DNA of 21,983 nt from contig JAIRMB010000050.1 in NCBI GenBank assembly GCA_031258995.1, positions 1-21,983 of the forward strand, written 5' to 3'. This DNA comes from Puniceicoccales bacterium. Its GTDB lineage: Bacteria > Verrucomicrobiota > Verrucomicrobiia > Opitutales > JAIRLM01. The notes under the pieces are model-generated. The model had not been told where the DNA came from. It made no database searches and was given only the letters and a program-made list of their open reading frames with translations. Below, in pieces: positions 7,384 through 14,389 of the stretch. A program made the position numbers and the translations under genes. Position 1 is the stretch's first letter, and each line of letters begins with the position of its first letter.

Positions 7384-8136
7384 TCAATGGAAAGGTCTCG
7401 ACCGTAGGAAAACGGCCGACAGACACAGAATGGTACCTGTGGCGGTAAGGTAGAAGGCTACGGTACCAAAGTTCAGAAAACGGTCAGGCCAACCATTCTG
7501 GGAGGCAGCTCCCAGCCGCACGAGAATGTCCTCCAGAATGGGCCAACGGCAGGCAGGCAAGAATCTCAAAAGGACCGACGGGCCAAAGAGGAGGCCGAAG
7601 AGCAGAACGAAAGTGGCCGCCATCGCCTGCGCCTGCGTTCGCGCGATTGTGCTAAAAAAGAGCCCGCAGGAAAGGTAGAGAGCGCCGGAAAGCGGCAAAA
7701 GGGAAAGAGCGCCAAAGAGCTCGGCGCCAGACCAGAGGGGAAAGGGAAGCCGAAGAGAGGCAAGAAATAGGGCCAATGGCTGCAGAGCGAGAGCCACGGT
7801 CCACAGGAGTAAATAGTGAAGGAGCAGTGCGGAGAACTTTGCCAAAAGAACGGCGGCGGGCGAGGCGCAGAGTAGGCCATCGAGGGTCCCTGCAGAGCGC
7901 TCTCCCGCAATGGAGTCGGCGCTGAGGGGCGGAACTAGCAGCAAAACCATCGGCCAGCCATGGCCCAGCCAAAAGGCAAAGGGACTAACGGTCTGTGGTT
8001 TGCCGACATAACATAGAAGCGCGAACAAAAAAAGAAGGCCGGATAGAAGTAAAAACAAACCGCCCGCAGAAAAAAAATCGGATGTGCGAGAAATTCTCCG
8101 CCATTCGTAAGTCAGCAAGGCAAAAAAATTGAACAC
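7384..8136 (-). CDS. GldF-like ABC transporter permease
   Basis: This 250-residue integral membrane protein has the features of ABC-2 type permeases of the GldF group. It starts with a short cytoplasmic segment, FFALLTYEWRR, typical of this group. About six hydrophobic helices follow, and the conserved mid-region ADSIAGERSAGTLDGLLCASP corresponds to the family's ERxxGTLExLLxxP signature. The open frame extends further upstream, but GTG 8136 is chosen. It begins one base after the ATPase gene's stop, is preceded by an AGAGGAAC ribosome binding site at good spacing, and gives the standard family length. The gene pairs with the GldA-like ATPase upstream and probably with the GldG-like protein encoded at 2610. 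The substrate is unknown. Confidence 0.82.
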   Translation of the reverse strand: MFNFFALLTYEWRRISRTSDFFSAGGLFLLLSGLLFLFALLCYVGKPQTVSPFAFWLGHGWPMVLLLVPPLSADSIAGERSAGTLDGLLCASPAAVLLAKFSALLLHYLLLWTVALALQPLALFLASLRLPFPLWSGAELFGALSLLPLSGALYLSCGLFFSTIARTQAQAMAATFVLLFGLLFGPSVLLRFLPACRWPILEDILVRLGAASQNGWPDRFLNFGTVAFYLTATGTILCLSAVFLRSRPFH

Positions 8137-8137
8137 G

Positions 8138-8782
8138 CTAGTTCCTCTGCTCCCGTTTTTCGTCCACGACAACTCGGCCCCGATCGAGAAAAATAGTTTT
8201 TTGGCAAAAGTCCGCCATTTCCGCCGCATTTCGGCCCGAGACAAGGACGGCCGGACGAATGGGCAGTTCCCCCAAGACCGCCGGCAGCTGCCGCGGCTCC
8301 AGCCCATCCAGAAGAAGCAGGGACGGACGACCCAGAATGGCATCGGCCAGGGCCACCAACTGCCGATGGCCGTGGGATAGCTGGCCGATACGATAGCGCT
8401 TCCCGTAGCGAAGCAGGCCGCAGGCTTGCAAAGCGCAGGTCGCCTCCCGCCGTCCATCGCGCACTTTTTTGAGGCAGGCCCGCAGCTGCAGGTACTCGAA
8501 AGGATTCAGGTGTCCCGGCAGCGGATGGTTTTCTGCGACGGAGCCAAAGTGCTCATAGATTTTTCTATTTCCGGACGCCACAGAAATTCCGCAAATGGAG
8601 GCCGTTCCGGAAGTGCCTTCCAAAATTCCGGAAAGAATGCGGAGGGTGACCGTTTTTCCCGCTCCGCTGGGCCCCACGAGCCCGAGAATCTCCCCATGGC
8701 CCAGAGAAAATCCCAAATTTTCGATGGCGCGGCGGGACCCAAAACCGCGACATAGATCTTTCACCTCCAATGCCGGCCCCAC
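8138..8782 (-). CDS. GldA-like ABC ATPase with degenerate catalytic motifs
   Basis: This 214-residue ABC ATPase resembles GldA-type subunits and pairs with the adjacent permease. Walker A is intact (GPSGAGKT, 37-44). The signature is altered to LSHGHRQ (135-141). Walker B reads LLLLDG (155-160) and continues directly into GLEPRQ, so the glutamate of the usual DEPT, and three to four residues around it, are missing. The H-loop, normally STH, reads SGR (182-184). ATP binding may persist but hydrolysis is expected to be impaired. The start is GTG 8782, with no ribosome binding site. A promoter-like pair lies just upstream at 8791-8818. The protein ends one base before the gldF-like start. An independent test is whether relatives share the changes; a sequencing error is unlikely because the frame is intact. 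Confidence 0.85.
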   Translation of the reverse strand: MGPALEVKDLCRGFGSRRAIENLGFSLGHGEILGLVGPSGAGKTVTLRILSGILEGTSGTASICGISVASGNRKIYEHFGSVAENHPLPGHLNPFEYLQLRACLKKVRDGRREATCALQACGLLRYGKRYRIGQLSHGHRQLVALADAILGRPSLLLLDGLEPRQLPAVLGELPIRPAVLVSGRNAAEMADFCQKTIFLDRGRVVVDEKREQRN

Positions 8783-8790
8783 CGCAGAGA

Positions 8791-8818
8791 GCTATGCGGA
8801 AGGGCCCCCGCCTGTCGA
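8791..8818 (-). promoter_or_regulatory. Candidate promoter for the gldA-gldF-rluD operon
   Basis: On the minus strand TCGACA (8818-8813) and CATAGC (8796-8791) are separated by 16 bases. Eight bases lie between the second box and the GTG at 8782, so transcription would begin at or next to the start codon. The match to sigma-70 is moderate. The 80-base gap holding it shows no terminator. Confidence 0.3.
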
Positions 8819-8862
8819 GCACCTACCAGAGGCCGCCCCCTTGCCCGCGGTAGACGCTGGCG

Positions 8863-11800
8863 TTAGAAGAGACAATTTAGGGAAAAATTCGCCACGCCGA
8901 AGATTTGGCTGCCGGAATAGGCGCCGTTTATTTCCGTGCAAAATTCCCATTGGCTACCGATGGGCGTGCGCAATCCCAATGCTCCAACGACGGCCTTCCG
9001 GCTGTGGTAGGGGACCGCCGTCTGCCGACCCGGGACCGGCTCTCCCGTCGTAGAGCGTTGCAGGGGCTGCCATTCCCATCCGACGCGGCCTTGCAGGCGC
9101 AGGCCGCTGTCAGATGCGGGGTGCGGATCCAGTACGAAACGGAGCCCCGCCCGCCCCGTAATGAGGTCGTGCTGGATTTGAGAAACCTGCACGGTCTCGC
9201 CGGCCACACTCTCACTGTGCGCCCGCTGACACAGGTAGTCGTAGCGAAACTCTGCCCACGGGCCCACTAGAAGCGGGCCGCCCCTAAAAAGATCCTTGCC
9301 GATCCCCACCTCGCTAAAAAACCCTAGGTCGTAGAACCGCTCCGGACTCTTTTGCCCCCGATCATTCCCCTTGTAGGGATTGTTGACTCCGATGCCACAG
9401 CCAAACAAGAATTGCAGACTTAAGGGGCAGCGGCGGAAGCCGACGTGTTCATAGCCTGCCGCAAGTTCGGCCGCATACTCCTGCCGAAGGACATTTTTAT
9501 CTGTGGCCACGCCACTTTCCGAAATTTGAACGTCATCGTAGCCATAGCCCAAAATAACCGCGCAGCGAATTCTGTTGTCCGGCAAATCGGTCACATAGCC
9601 CTCTCCCACAAGCACCCCAAGAAAGCGGTCCCGCCGGTCGAATTTATTTCCGTCTTCCCGATTATGGCGGAAAGTCCCACCTAAAATTCCTCCGAAAAGG
9701 CCCTTCCCTGGGACGTCGGCCATGTGCTGGAGGGCGGTTCGTCCGCACGCTTCCAAAAACTCACCCTTCGCCTGGGCCAAGATGCCGTCGGTCAATACGA
9801 GAGAGGACTGCGCCCCGCCGCCATTGCCCGGATTGCCCCCGACATTGGGATGAGGAGAAAGGCTGGCGACAAACTCCTGAAATTCTTCTTTGGTTAGAAG
9901 AGTTTTAGCCTCCTCCCGTAGATAATTCAAAGATGATTGCACATCACCCACGAGGTCCTCTAGTTGCCGATGTGAGGATTCCGTCACAAATTTGCCTTCC
10001 TTTAGAAGAGGCTCTAGATCTTCCCGAAGCTTTTGGTCGACCTCCTGAATCTCATTGTGCAAACGCTGCCCTAAAAAGTTGCCAATGCCTTCCATTGAAA
10101 TTTTTAATTCTTTGTCCATTAGCTCTAAGTTCCGGGTTACTTCGCTTAGATCTTGGGTTGTAGCTAGGGTCTTCATTTTATCATTCAATTCGCTATCGCT
10201 TTGCGCCAGCTCTTGTAGCCGCTCTCCGAGCCAATTCACACGGCGCTCCAGGTCTTCTCCGAGGGAAAAAACTCTTCGAAGGGCTTCGAAGAAATAGGGG
10301 AACGATTCTTCGCAAATCATTAATCCACTAAAGTTTGCATAATTACACCAAAAAAGACCGGCTCCGCTAACTTCCGACAGAGATTCGGTCTCTCCATCGG
10401 GCCGGCGAATGACTACGCTTGGCCCTTCGTCGGGAATGGGTACCCGATAGCAGCCGGTACCCGTAACGCGAGCCCCTACTCCTAGGGTTTCTCCAAATAC
10501 TTCATTCGCCGAGAGTGCACCGTTTGCCATCAGGACGAGAAAGCCGAGCGGCGGCGCATTGCTCGACGAACTCGTGCCCAACAGGTGATAGTCGCTGTCC
10601 TCCGCAAAGACCAATTCGGCACCCTGCCGCAGTTTAATCCAACCGTCCAGAGGACACGCCCCAACGCATTCTATGCGGCCGGAGCGGCGGAAGGGAAATG
10701 GAGTGCCTAGATCGCCGGAGGAACTGTCCAGGTGAATGATCAACTTTTCTCCTGCGCCGACCGTAAGCCGACCCCGAGGAACGAATCTGTCGTACTCGAT
10801 CGCAACTTCATTTTTCAGCGGAAATGAGAAAGAATTTGCGGCCAGCGTCTCCACCGCCGACCGCTGCTGGGCCATAGCTCTCTCGATGGCCTGCTCGGTA
10901 GCAGCGCAGGACTCGCTGTTGAGTACGAGCCGGCCGTTAAAAATTTCCAGCGTGCCCCAGTCCTGCACTGGCCCAAAGCAGTCCACGGTCCAGTTAGAGT
11001 CGATGCGCATGGTGGAACCCTCTTTGGTGGGGGACCCGACTGCCTGCGCCATGGCGCCTAGAACACAGAGCGTGCCGGCCGACCCCGGCGCGCCAGCTTC
11101 CCCGCCGGAGCCGATGGAATCGGCCGTCTCCTTACCATTTTCAAATTTCGGTGTCCGGCCCACGTTAAGCTGAAAATTTGGCCCGATGGCCAGGGCGCGA
11201 GGCCAAGAACTCGACTCGGACGGCAAAAACTCTTCCGCCGCAAGCGTCAGGACGACGTGGTCACTTTCCAGCCAAGGAGCGGACTCCAATCGCAGTGCGG
11301 CCACGGAGGAGACGCCGGGTCCTCGAAAGTAAAAGCGCATGCCTCTAGAACTTTCGGTGACGGATCCATTCTGGCAGCCGCCGAGAGTGCCCAGCTGGAC
11401 ATTCCCCTCCGGCCCGCCATAGCCGATGGCCGCGATTGTCTCCGGCCCGAAAAACTCCACGGTCCAATCGCAGGCGAGCGAAAAAGGCCATTCCTCTCCA
11501 GCGGCCGGCACGCCAAAAACGGCCGCAGCCGCGGGGGTGGAGGCCTCCGACCCACTCTCGCTAATTGCCACGGCGACCAGCACATTGTTGTCCGAAAATT
11601 TTCCGACCCAGTCGGAAAGGACGGAACCGGTGTCGCTGCTAGAACCTAGAGTTCTCAGCGGTCGCCGGTCCCAGCCCTTTGCAAAGAGCTGGTGCAACGC
11701 CACCGCGTCGGCGGGACCACCTTCTAGCGGTGGCTGCAAAAGGCCCACAGATCCGGCCCCAAAAACGGTCGCCCGGCTCGCCCCATGGGCATGCGCGTAG

Positions 11801-12450
11801 GAGTAGGCGCTGGATCGCTTTATCTCATCAAAGAGCCACCGGCAGCCGATGGAACTCCCTTCGGTGAACTCTTCTGTCTGAATTTTGCCGAAGCCGAAAA
11901 CCGCAGCATAGGCGTCAGCGCTCTCAGAATTCGCGACGGAGGAAAACGTCACACTTCCGCCGGCGCTCTTCACCGTGATTCCTTCTCCCGTTCCTTCGTT
12001 TAGTGCAAGGGAAGGAATTCCGACGGCGGCCGTACGGACTCCCTCCGCTTCGAAGACATTCGACCGAGCGATGGCCGACAGAACTCCAGGATCTTCCAGC
12101 TTCAGCGTAAAATTCTCCACGTCAGTCAAATCAACCGCCGCACAAGCGTTTTCACCCATGGCGAAGATGTTCAGTCTAAAGGCCGGATTATCCGTTTTCA
12201 ATGTCACCGTTCCGCTCTCGCCTGGCTCATTTGCGCGCAGGCCATAGCCGCCATTTGCCCTGATGGCCACACTTTCTCCTGAAAACACAATATCCGTCTT
12301 CTCGGACGGGGAAAATGCTAGAGCGTCGCACGAATCACTCGTAACATAGAGTTCTTTGGTCCATCCCCGGACGATCGGCCCTAGACAGGACAGGAAGCAG
12401 AGAAAAAAAAAGACCCGCTTTTTCCCCCTCCCGGCGCCAAACACCTCCAT
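8863..12450 (-). CDS. Large secreted protein with autotransporter-like C-terminal barrel
   Basis: This 1195-residue protein has the overall plan of a type V (autotransporter) protein. A signal peptide occupies about residues 1-29, with a basic start and a run of Phe, Leu and Cys. The passenger (30-724) is glycine-, serine- and threonine-rich and beta-like. It has degenerate internal repeats in which a VFG or VLG turn is followed by a W-containing strand, near 183-206, 310-336 and 462-498; WTV(D/E) followed by FGP recurs at 329 and 487. A charged helical region (about 731-865) looks coiled-coil. A Gly/Asn/Pro linker (866-880) leads to a barrel-like domain (about 915-1195) of alternating strands, ending in the aromatic residue F. 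Cysteines are more frequent than usual for autotransporters. It lies downstream of the prepilin genes, with a 106-base gap. Likely a surface adhesin or structural protein. Confidence 0.78.
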   Translation of the reverse strand: MEVFGAGRGKKRVFFFLCFLSCLGPIVRGWTKELYVTSDSCDALAFSPSEKTDIVFSGESVAIRANGGYGLRANEPGESGTVTLKTDNPAFRLNIFAMGENACAAVDLTDVENFTLKLEDPGVLSAIARSNVFEAEGVRTAAVGIPSLALNEGTGEGITVKSAGGSVTFSSVANSESADAYAAVFGFGKIQTEEFTEGSSIGCRWLFDEIKRSSAYSYAHAHGASRATVFGAGSVGLLQPPLEGGPADAVALHQLFAKGWDRRPLRTLGSSSDTGSVLSDWVGKFSDNNVLVAVAISESGSEASTPAAAAVFGVPAAGEEWPFSLACDWTVEFFGPETIAAIGYGGPEGNVQLGTLGGCQNGSVTESSRGMRFYFRGPGVSSVAALRLESAPWLESDHVVLTLAAEEFLPSESSSWPRALAIGPNFQLNVGRTPKFENGKETADSIGSGGEAGAPGSAGTLCVLGAMAQAVGSPTKEGSTMRIDSNWTVDCFGPVQDWGTLEIFNGRLVLNSESCAATEQAIERAMAQQRSAVETLAANSFSFPLKNEVAIEYDRFVPRGRLTVGAGEKLIIHLDSSSGDLGTPFPFRRSGRIECVGACPLDGWIKLRQGAELVFAEDSDYHLLGTSSSSNAPPLGFLVLMANGALSANEVFGETLGVGARVTGTGCYRVPIPDEGPSVVIRRPDGETESLSEVSGAGLFWCNYANFSGLMICEESFPYFFEALRRVFSLGEDLERRVNWLGERLQELAQSDSELNDKMKTLATTQDLSEVTRNLELMDKELKISMEGIGNFLGQRLHNEIQEVDQKLREDLEPLLKEGKFVTESSHRQLEDLVGDVQSSLNYLREEAKTLLTKEEFQEFVASLSPHPNVGGNPGNGGGAQSSLVLTDGILAQAKGEFLEACGRTALQHMADVPGKGLFGGILGGTFRHNREDGNKFDRRDRFLGVLVGEGYVTDLPDNRIRCAVILGYGYDDVQISESGVATDKNVLRQEYAAELAAGYEHVGFRRCPLSLQFLFGCGIGVNNPYKGNDRGQKSPERFYDLGFFSEVGIGKDLFRGGPLLVGPWAEFRYDYLCQRAHSESVAGETVQVSQIQHDLITGRAGLRFVLDPHPASDSGLRLQGRVGWEWQPLQRSTTGEPVPGRQTAVPYHSRKAVVGALGLRTPIGSQWEFCTEINGAYSGSQIFGVANFSLNCLF

Positions 12451-12513
12451 TCTGGGAGTTTGAGAAACCTGCCGCTATTTTACAACTATTTTTTAAGGTC
12501 CTTCGCTTTTTCC

Positions 12514-12525
12514 TGACTTAAGTCA
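12514..12525. promoter_or_regulatory. 12-bp palindrome upstream of the autotransporter-like gene
   Basis: TGACTTAAGTCA is a perfect palindrome in the 106-base gap between the last prepilin gene and the autotransporter-like gene. It lies 63 bases before that gene's ATG. Downstream on the minus strand is an A/T-rich stretch containing TAAAAT, which could be a -10 box. An operator is possible, but a palindrome this short can arise by chance. Confidence 0.25.
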
Positions 12526-12556
12526 TTCGGTTCCAACGCCTGTCTTCAGTAGGCGG

Positions 12557-12955
12557 TTAGGGAAATGTTTCCGGCAAATCCAGCGGAAGCAAAAAACTGC
12601 GTACTTCGTCCCCAAAGATGCAGTCGCAGCGGAGCACGTTTTCCCGGTAGAAGCTCAAGGCGAATCGGCCGGCGTCCGCGGAAGAACTTTCGCGGAAGGA
12701 GAGGAAGCCACTGCCGTCCCGAAACGGGTCCAACTGCCACAGCTCGCCGGGAGCCGGCCTCCGCCCGGATAGGAACTGCACGAGTCCGTGGCGGATCTCC
12801 GGCAGAGACGCCAGGCGAAAGAGGGCGCCGCTCTTCCGGTGGAAATGGGCCAAGGCTCCGTTCGCCAGCAGCAGCAAAGGCAACAAAATAACCAGTGCCA
12901 GGGCCACTTCGAGCAGTGTGAACCCCTTACAGCGTCTCCAAAAGAACCGATCCAT
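12557..12955 (-). CDS. Prepilin-like protein (type II secretion minor pseudopilin)
   Basis: This 132-residue protein carries a type III (class A) prepilin signal. A short basic leader, MDRFFWRRCKG, is followed by FTLLEVALALVILLPLLLL, a cleavage site with Glu at mature position 5 and the long N-terminal helix. The rest is a compact domain like GspI/GspJ minor pseudopilins. Cleavage by a prepilin peptidase and assembly in a pseudopilus are expected. The ATG at 12955 is preferred over the upstream one at 13027 because it places the leader at normal length. The start lies 29 bases inside the preceding prepilin gene, which suggests translational coupling. No pilus ATPase, secretin or peptidase gene is in the window. 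Confidence 0.82.
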   Translation of the reverse strand: MDRFFWRRCKGFTLLEVALALVILLPLLLLANGALAHFHRKSGALFRLASLPEIRHGLVQFLSGRRPAPGELWQLDPFRDGSGFLSFRESSSADAGRFALSFYRENVLRCDCIFGDEVRSFLLPLDLPETFP

Positions 12956-13457
12956 GGCGCGATAGAGAAAAACGGCGAAGGGATGGGACCCGATCCGACG
13001 ACCGCAAGACGATCCGCAAATCTCCATTCCTTGCTAGGCAAGAGGCCGGAATGGCGTACCAGAAGCCCGGAAAACCCTCCAGCGGCCCAAAGGAACCGGC
13101 GGCGCCAAAGTCGCTGCCTCCCCCCGGTCCGGGTGGCACTATGGCACCAAAGGTCTGCAGATGCAGATGAAATTCCGTCACCGACTCCGGCCGTCCATCT
13201 CCCTCCGCCAGCAGTAACTCCCGCAGCTCTCCCGGTTCCCCGGAACTGGCACCGATCAGCAAAAAAAAGCGGTCCGGATCCCGGAAGCTGACCTGCTCCA
13301 CGACCCCCTGCAGGAAGCTCCTCAGCAACTCAGCCGTGCGGCGAAACTCACCGCCGCTCCTTGGTCGTAGGGCGATCGCAGAAAAGAGAACGGTGAGGGC
13401 CAGCAAAAGCAGCAGCTCCAAAAGCGTAAAACCCCTTCGGTCGAAAATTTCGCTCAC
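12927..13457 (-). CDS. Prepilin-like protein (GspH-like minor pseudopilin)
   Basis: This 176-residue protein has an eight-to-nine-residue leader ending in RRG, then FTLLELLLLLALTVLFSAIAL, the prepilin cleavage site with Glu at mature position 5 and the hydrophobic helix. The globular part contains a helix with RRTAELLRSFLQG and a loop rich in Gly and Pro near residues 108-126. The layout is like GspH or FimT-type minor pseudopilins. Its ATG overlaps the stop of the preceding prepilin gene (ATGA), and its own 3' end overlaps the next one, so the three form a compact operon. It most likely sits at the tip of a pseudopilus. The exact class is inferred from order and size. Confidence 0.83.
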   Translation of the reverse strand: MSEIFDRRGFTLLELLLLLALTVLFSAIALRPRSGGEFRRTAELLRSFLQGVVEQVSFRDPDRFFLLIGASSGEPGELRELLLAEGDGRPESVTEFHLHLQTFGAIVPPGPGGGSDFGAAGSFGPLEGFPGFWYAIPASCLARNGDLRIVLRSSDRVPSLRRFSLSRHGSVLLETL

Positions 13458-13999
13458 TGCCAGCTGGTTCCGCGCCGATTTGGCCGATCGGAAAGACTCC
13501 AGAGCACAAAAGGTTCTGGTACGCCTCCCTCCGGCACCAGATCTCGAATTTCTTCTGGAAATGCTTCCCTTGGAATGGTGAGTCGCCCCCTTCGCCGCCC
13601 CATGGCGTAGATCTCGCTGCCGCCAAAGGCATCCACTAGCCGGCCTTGGCTATCCCGTTCGTCTACTCCGAAAACGTAGAAGCGCACGTTGTCTGGGTTT
13701 TGCGGATCGGCAGTCCCATCCACGCCCTGCAGAGCAAAAAAAATTGCCCTTCCGAGGGTACCCGGGGGCACGGGAACCTCCGGGTCGGCAAGAAACTCCG
13801 GCGGATGCCCATAGTGCAGGACGTAGTCCTCCAGAGCCATCGCCAGCCCATGGAGCTGAATCCTGCTCCGCTGCCGCAGGGAAGAGTTTCGAACGGCTCC
13901 CAGGGACGGCAGGAGCAGGCCCATCAGTAGGCCGACCAAAGCGAGCACACAGAGCATTTCGATGAGAGTAAAACCACTTTGCCCTCGCCGCTCCACCAA
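13454..13999 (-). CDS. Prepilin-like protein (GspG-like major pseudopilin)
   Basis: This is the first gene of the prepilin operon, of about 181 residues. The leader ends in RRGQSG, followed by FTLIEMLCVLALVGLLMGLLLPSL, with Glu at mature position 5. After the helix comes a segment of the GspG type, with ALEDYVLHYGHPP (extended helix end) and, later, AFGGSEIYA at the place of the usual DPWGNPY motif. This supports a GspG-like fold with a degenerate calcium-binding end. The frame is open to a TTG at 14017 without ribosome binding site. TTG 13999 has an AGGA seven bases before it and is chosen; GTG 13996 is also possible. All candidates begin near the origin-like region at 14038. Confidence 0.82.
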   Translation of the reverse strand: MVERRGQSGFTLIEMLCVLALVGLLMGLLLPSLGAVRNSSLRQRSRIQLHGLAMALEDYVLHYGHPPEFLADPEVPVPPGTLGRAIFFALQGVDGTADPQNPDNVRFYVFGVDERDSQGRLVDAFGGSEIYAMGRRRGRLTIPREAFPEEIRDLVPEGGVPEPFVLWSLSDRPNRRGTSWQ

Positions 14000-14037
14000 A
14001 GGTAAGTCCTGCGGCAAAAGCTAGAAAAAGCAAAAAT

Positions 14038-14094
14038 AAAAGTTATTCCCAGCAACCGGTGAATAAGCCGGCGAATAACCTGGGAATAACTTTT
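14038..14094. repeat. 15-bp inverted repeat in the candidate origin
   Basis: AAAAGTTATTCCCAG (14038-14052) recurs inverted as CTGGGAATAACTTTT (14080-14094) with a 27-base centre. The centre itself carries two further GAATAA units and a short CCGG pair. Each arm contains a DnaA-box-like 9-mer, so the element is a symmetrical pair of inverted boxes. A terminator for a plus-strand transcript is unlikely because no plus-strand gene precedes it. Confidence 0.75.
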
Positions 14095-14209
14095 TTGTTC
14101 ACATTTTACTCACAGAACTATTCACAAACGGACCCGCCGCAAAACGGCTCCCGATGCCGTCGCCCGGACTTATTCACAGTATTCACAGTACATATAATAA
14201 TATTATATT
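14038..14209. other. oriC: Candidate replication origin (oriC)
   Basis: This gene-free stretch holds nine 9-mers equal or close to TTATTCACA, the DnaA-box type. On the plus strand they are at 14043, 14095, 14106, 14118, 14170 (exact) and 14179 (tandem with the previous). On the minus strand they cover 14058-14066, 14070-14078 and 14081-14089. Most differ from TTATTCACA at one position, the 14070 copy at two. An AT-only run follows at 14192-14209 (within ACATATAATAATATTATATT) and would serve as the unwinding element. The left part is a 15-bp inverted repeat. Flanking genes run away from it on both sides. dnaA itself is not in the window. Origin function is inferred from this layout; a plasmid- or phage-type iteron origin is an alternative. 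Confidence 0.65.
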
Positions 14210-14248
14210 CCTCTCTTTTGCGTTTTCCGTAATTCCCCCGAGGGACCC

Positions 14249-14277
14249 TTGACAGATTTTTCCGGGGAGATAGCCCT
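14249..14277 (+). promoter_or_regulatory. Candidate promoter for tRNA-Arg (and tatD)
   Basis: A perfect TTGACA -35 box lies at 14249-14254. At 16 or 17 bases below it is only a weak -10 match (TAGCCC or AGCCCT). Transcription would start around 14284, immediately at the tRNA 5' end. The -35 is convincing, the -10 is not. Confidence 0.35.
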
Positions 14278-14284
14278 TAGCCGA

Positions 14285-14359
14285 GCTTTCGTAGTTCAAA
14301 GGACAGAACTGCGGTTTCCTAAACCGTCAATCCCGGTTCGAGTCCGGGCGAGAGCGCCA
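14285..14359 (+). tRNA. tRNA-Arg, anticodon CCU
   Basis: The sequence folds as a complete tRNA. The acceptor stem pairs GCTTTCG (14285-14291) with CGAGAGC (14349-14355), with one G-T wobble. The D stem is GTTC/GAAC around an eight-base loop containing GG. The anticodon arm is GCGGT/ACCGT with loop TTCCTAA, giving anticodon CCT, read as arginine for codon AGG. A four-base variable loop follows, then the T arm CCCGG/CCGGG with loop TTCGAGT. G and an encoded CCA close the molecule. It lies 30 bases upstream of tatD and overlaps the false extension of the tatD frame. Confidence 0.95.
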
Positions 14360-14389
14360 GACCCGGAGAGAATTAAGAGAAAGTTAGCC

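Noticed and set aside
8137..8457. A longer start for the GldF-like permease
   Set aside because: The extra N-terminus is the out-of-frame reading of the ATPase gene. GTG 8136 with its ribosome binding site fits the family length.
14038..14096. Reading the inverted repeat plus T-run as an intrinsic terminator
   Set aside because: It would terminate a rightward transcript, but the genes to its left run leftward. The 27-base loop and embedded DnaA-like boxes fit an origin better.
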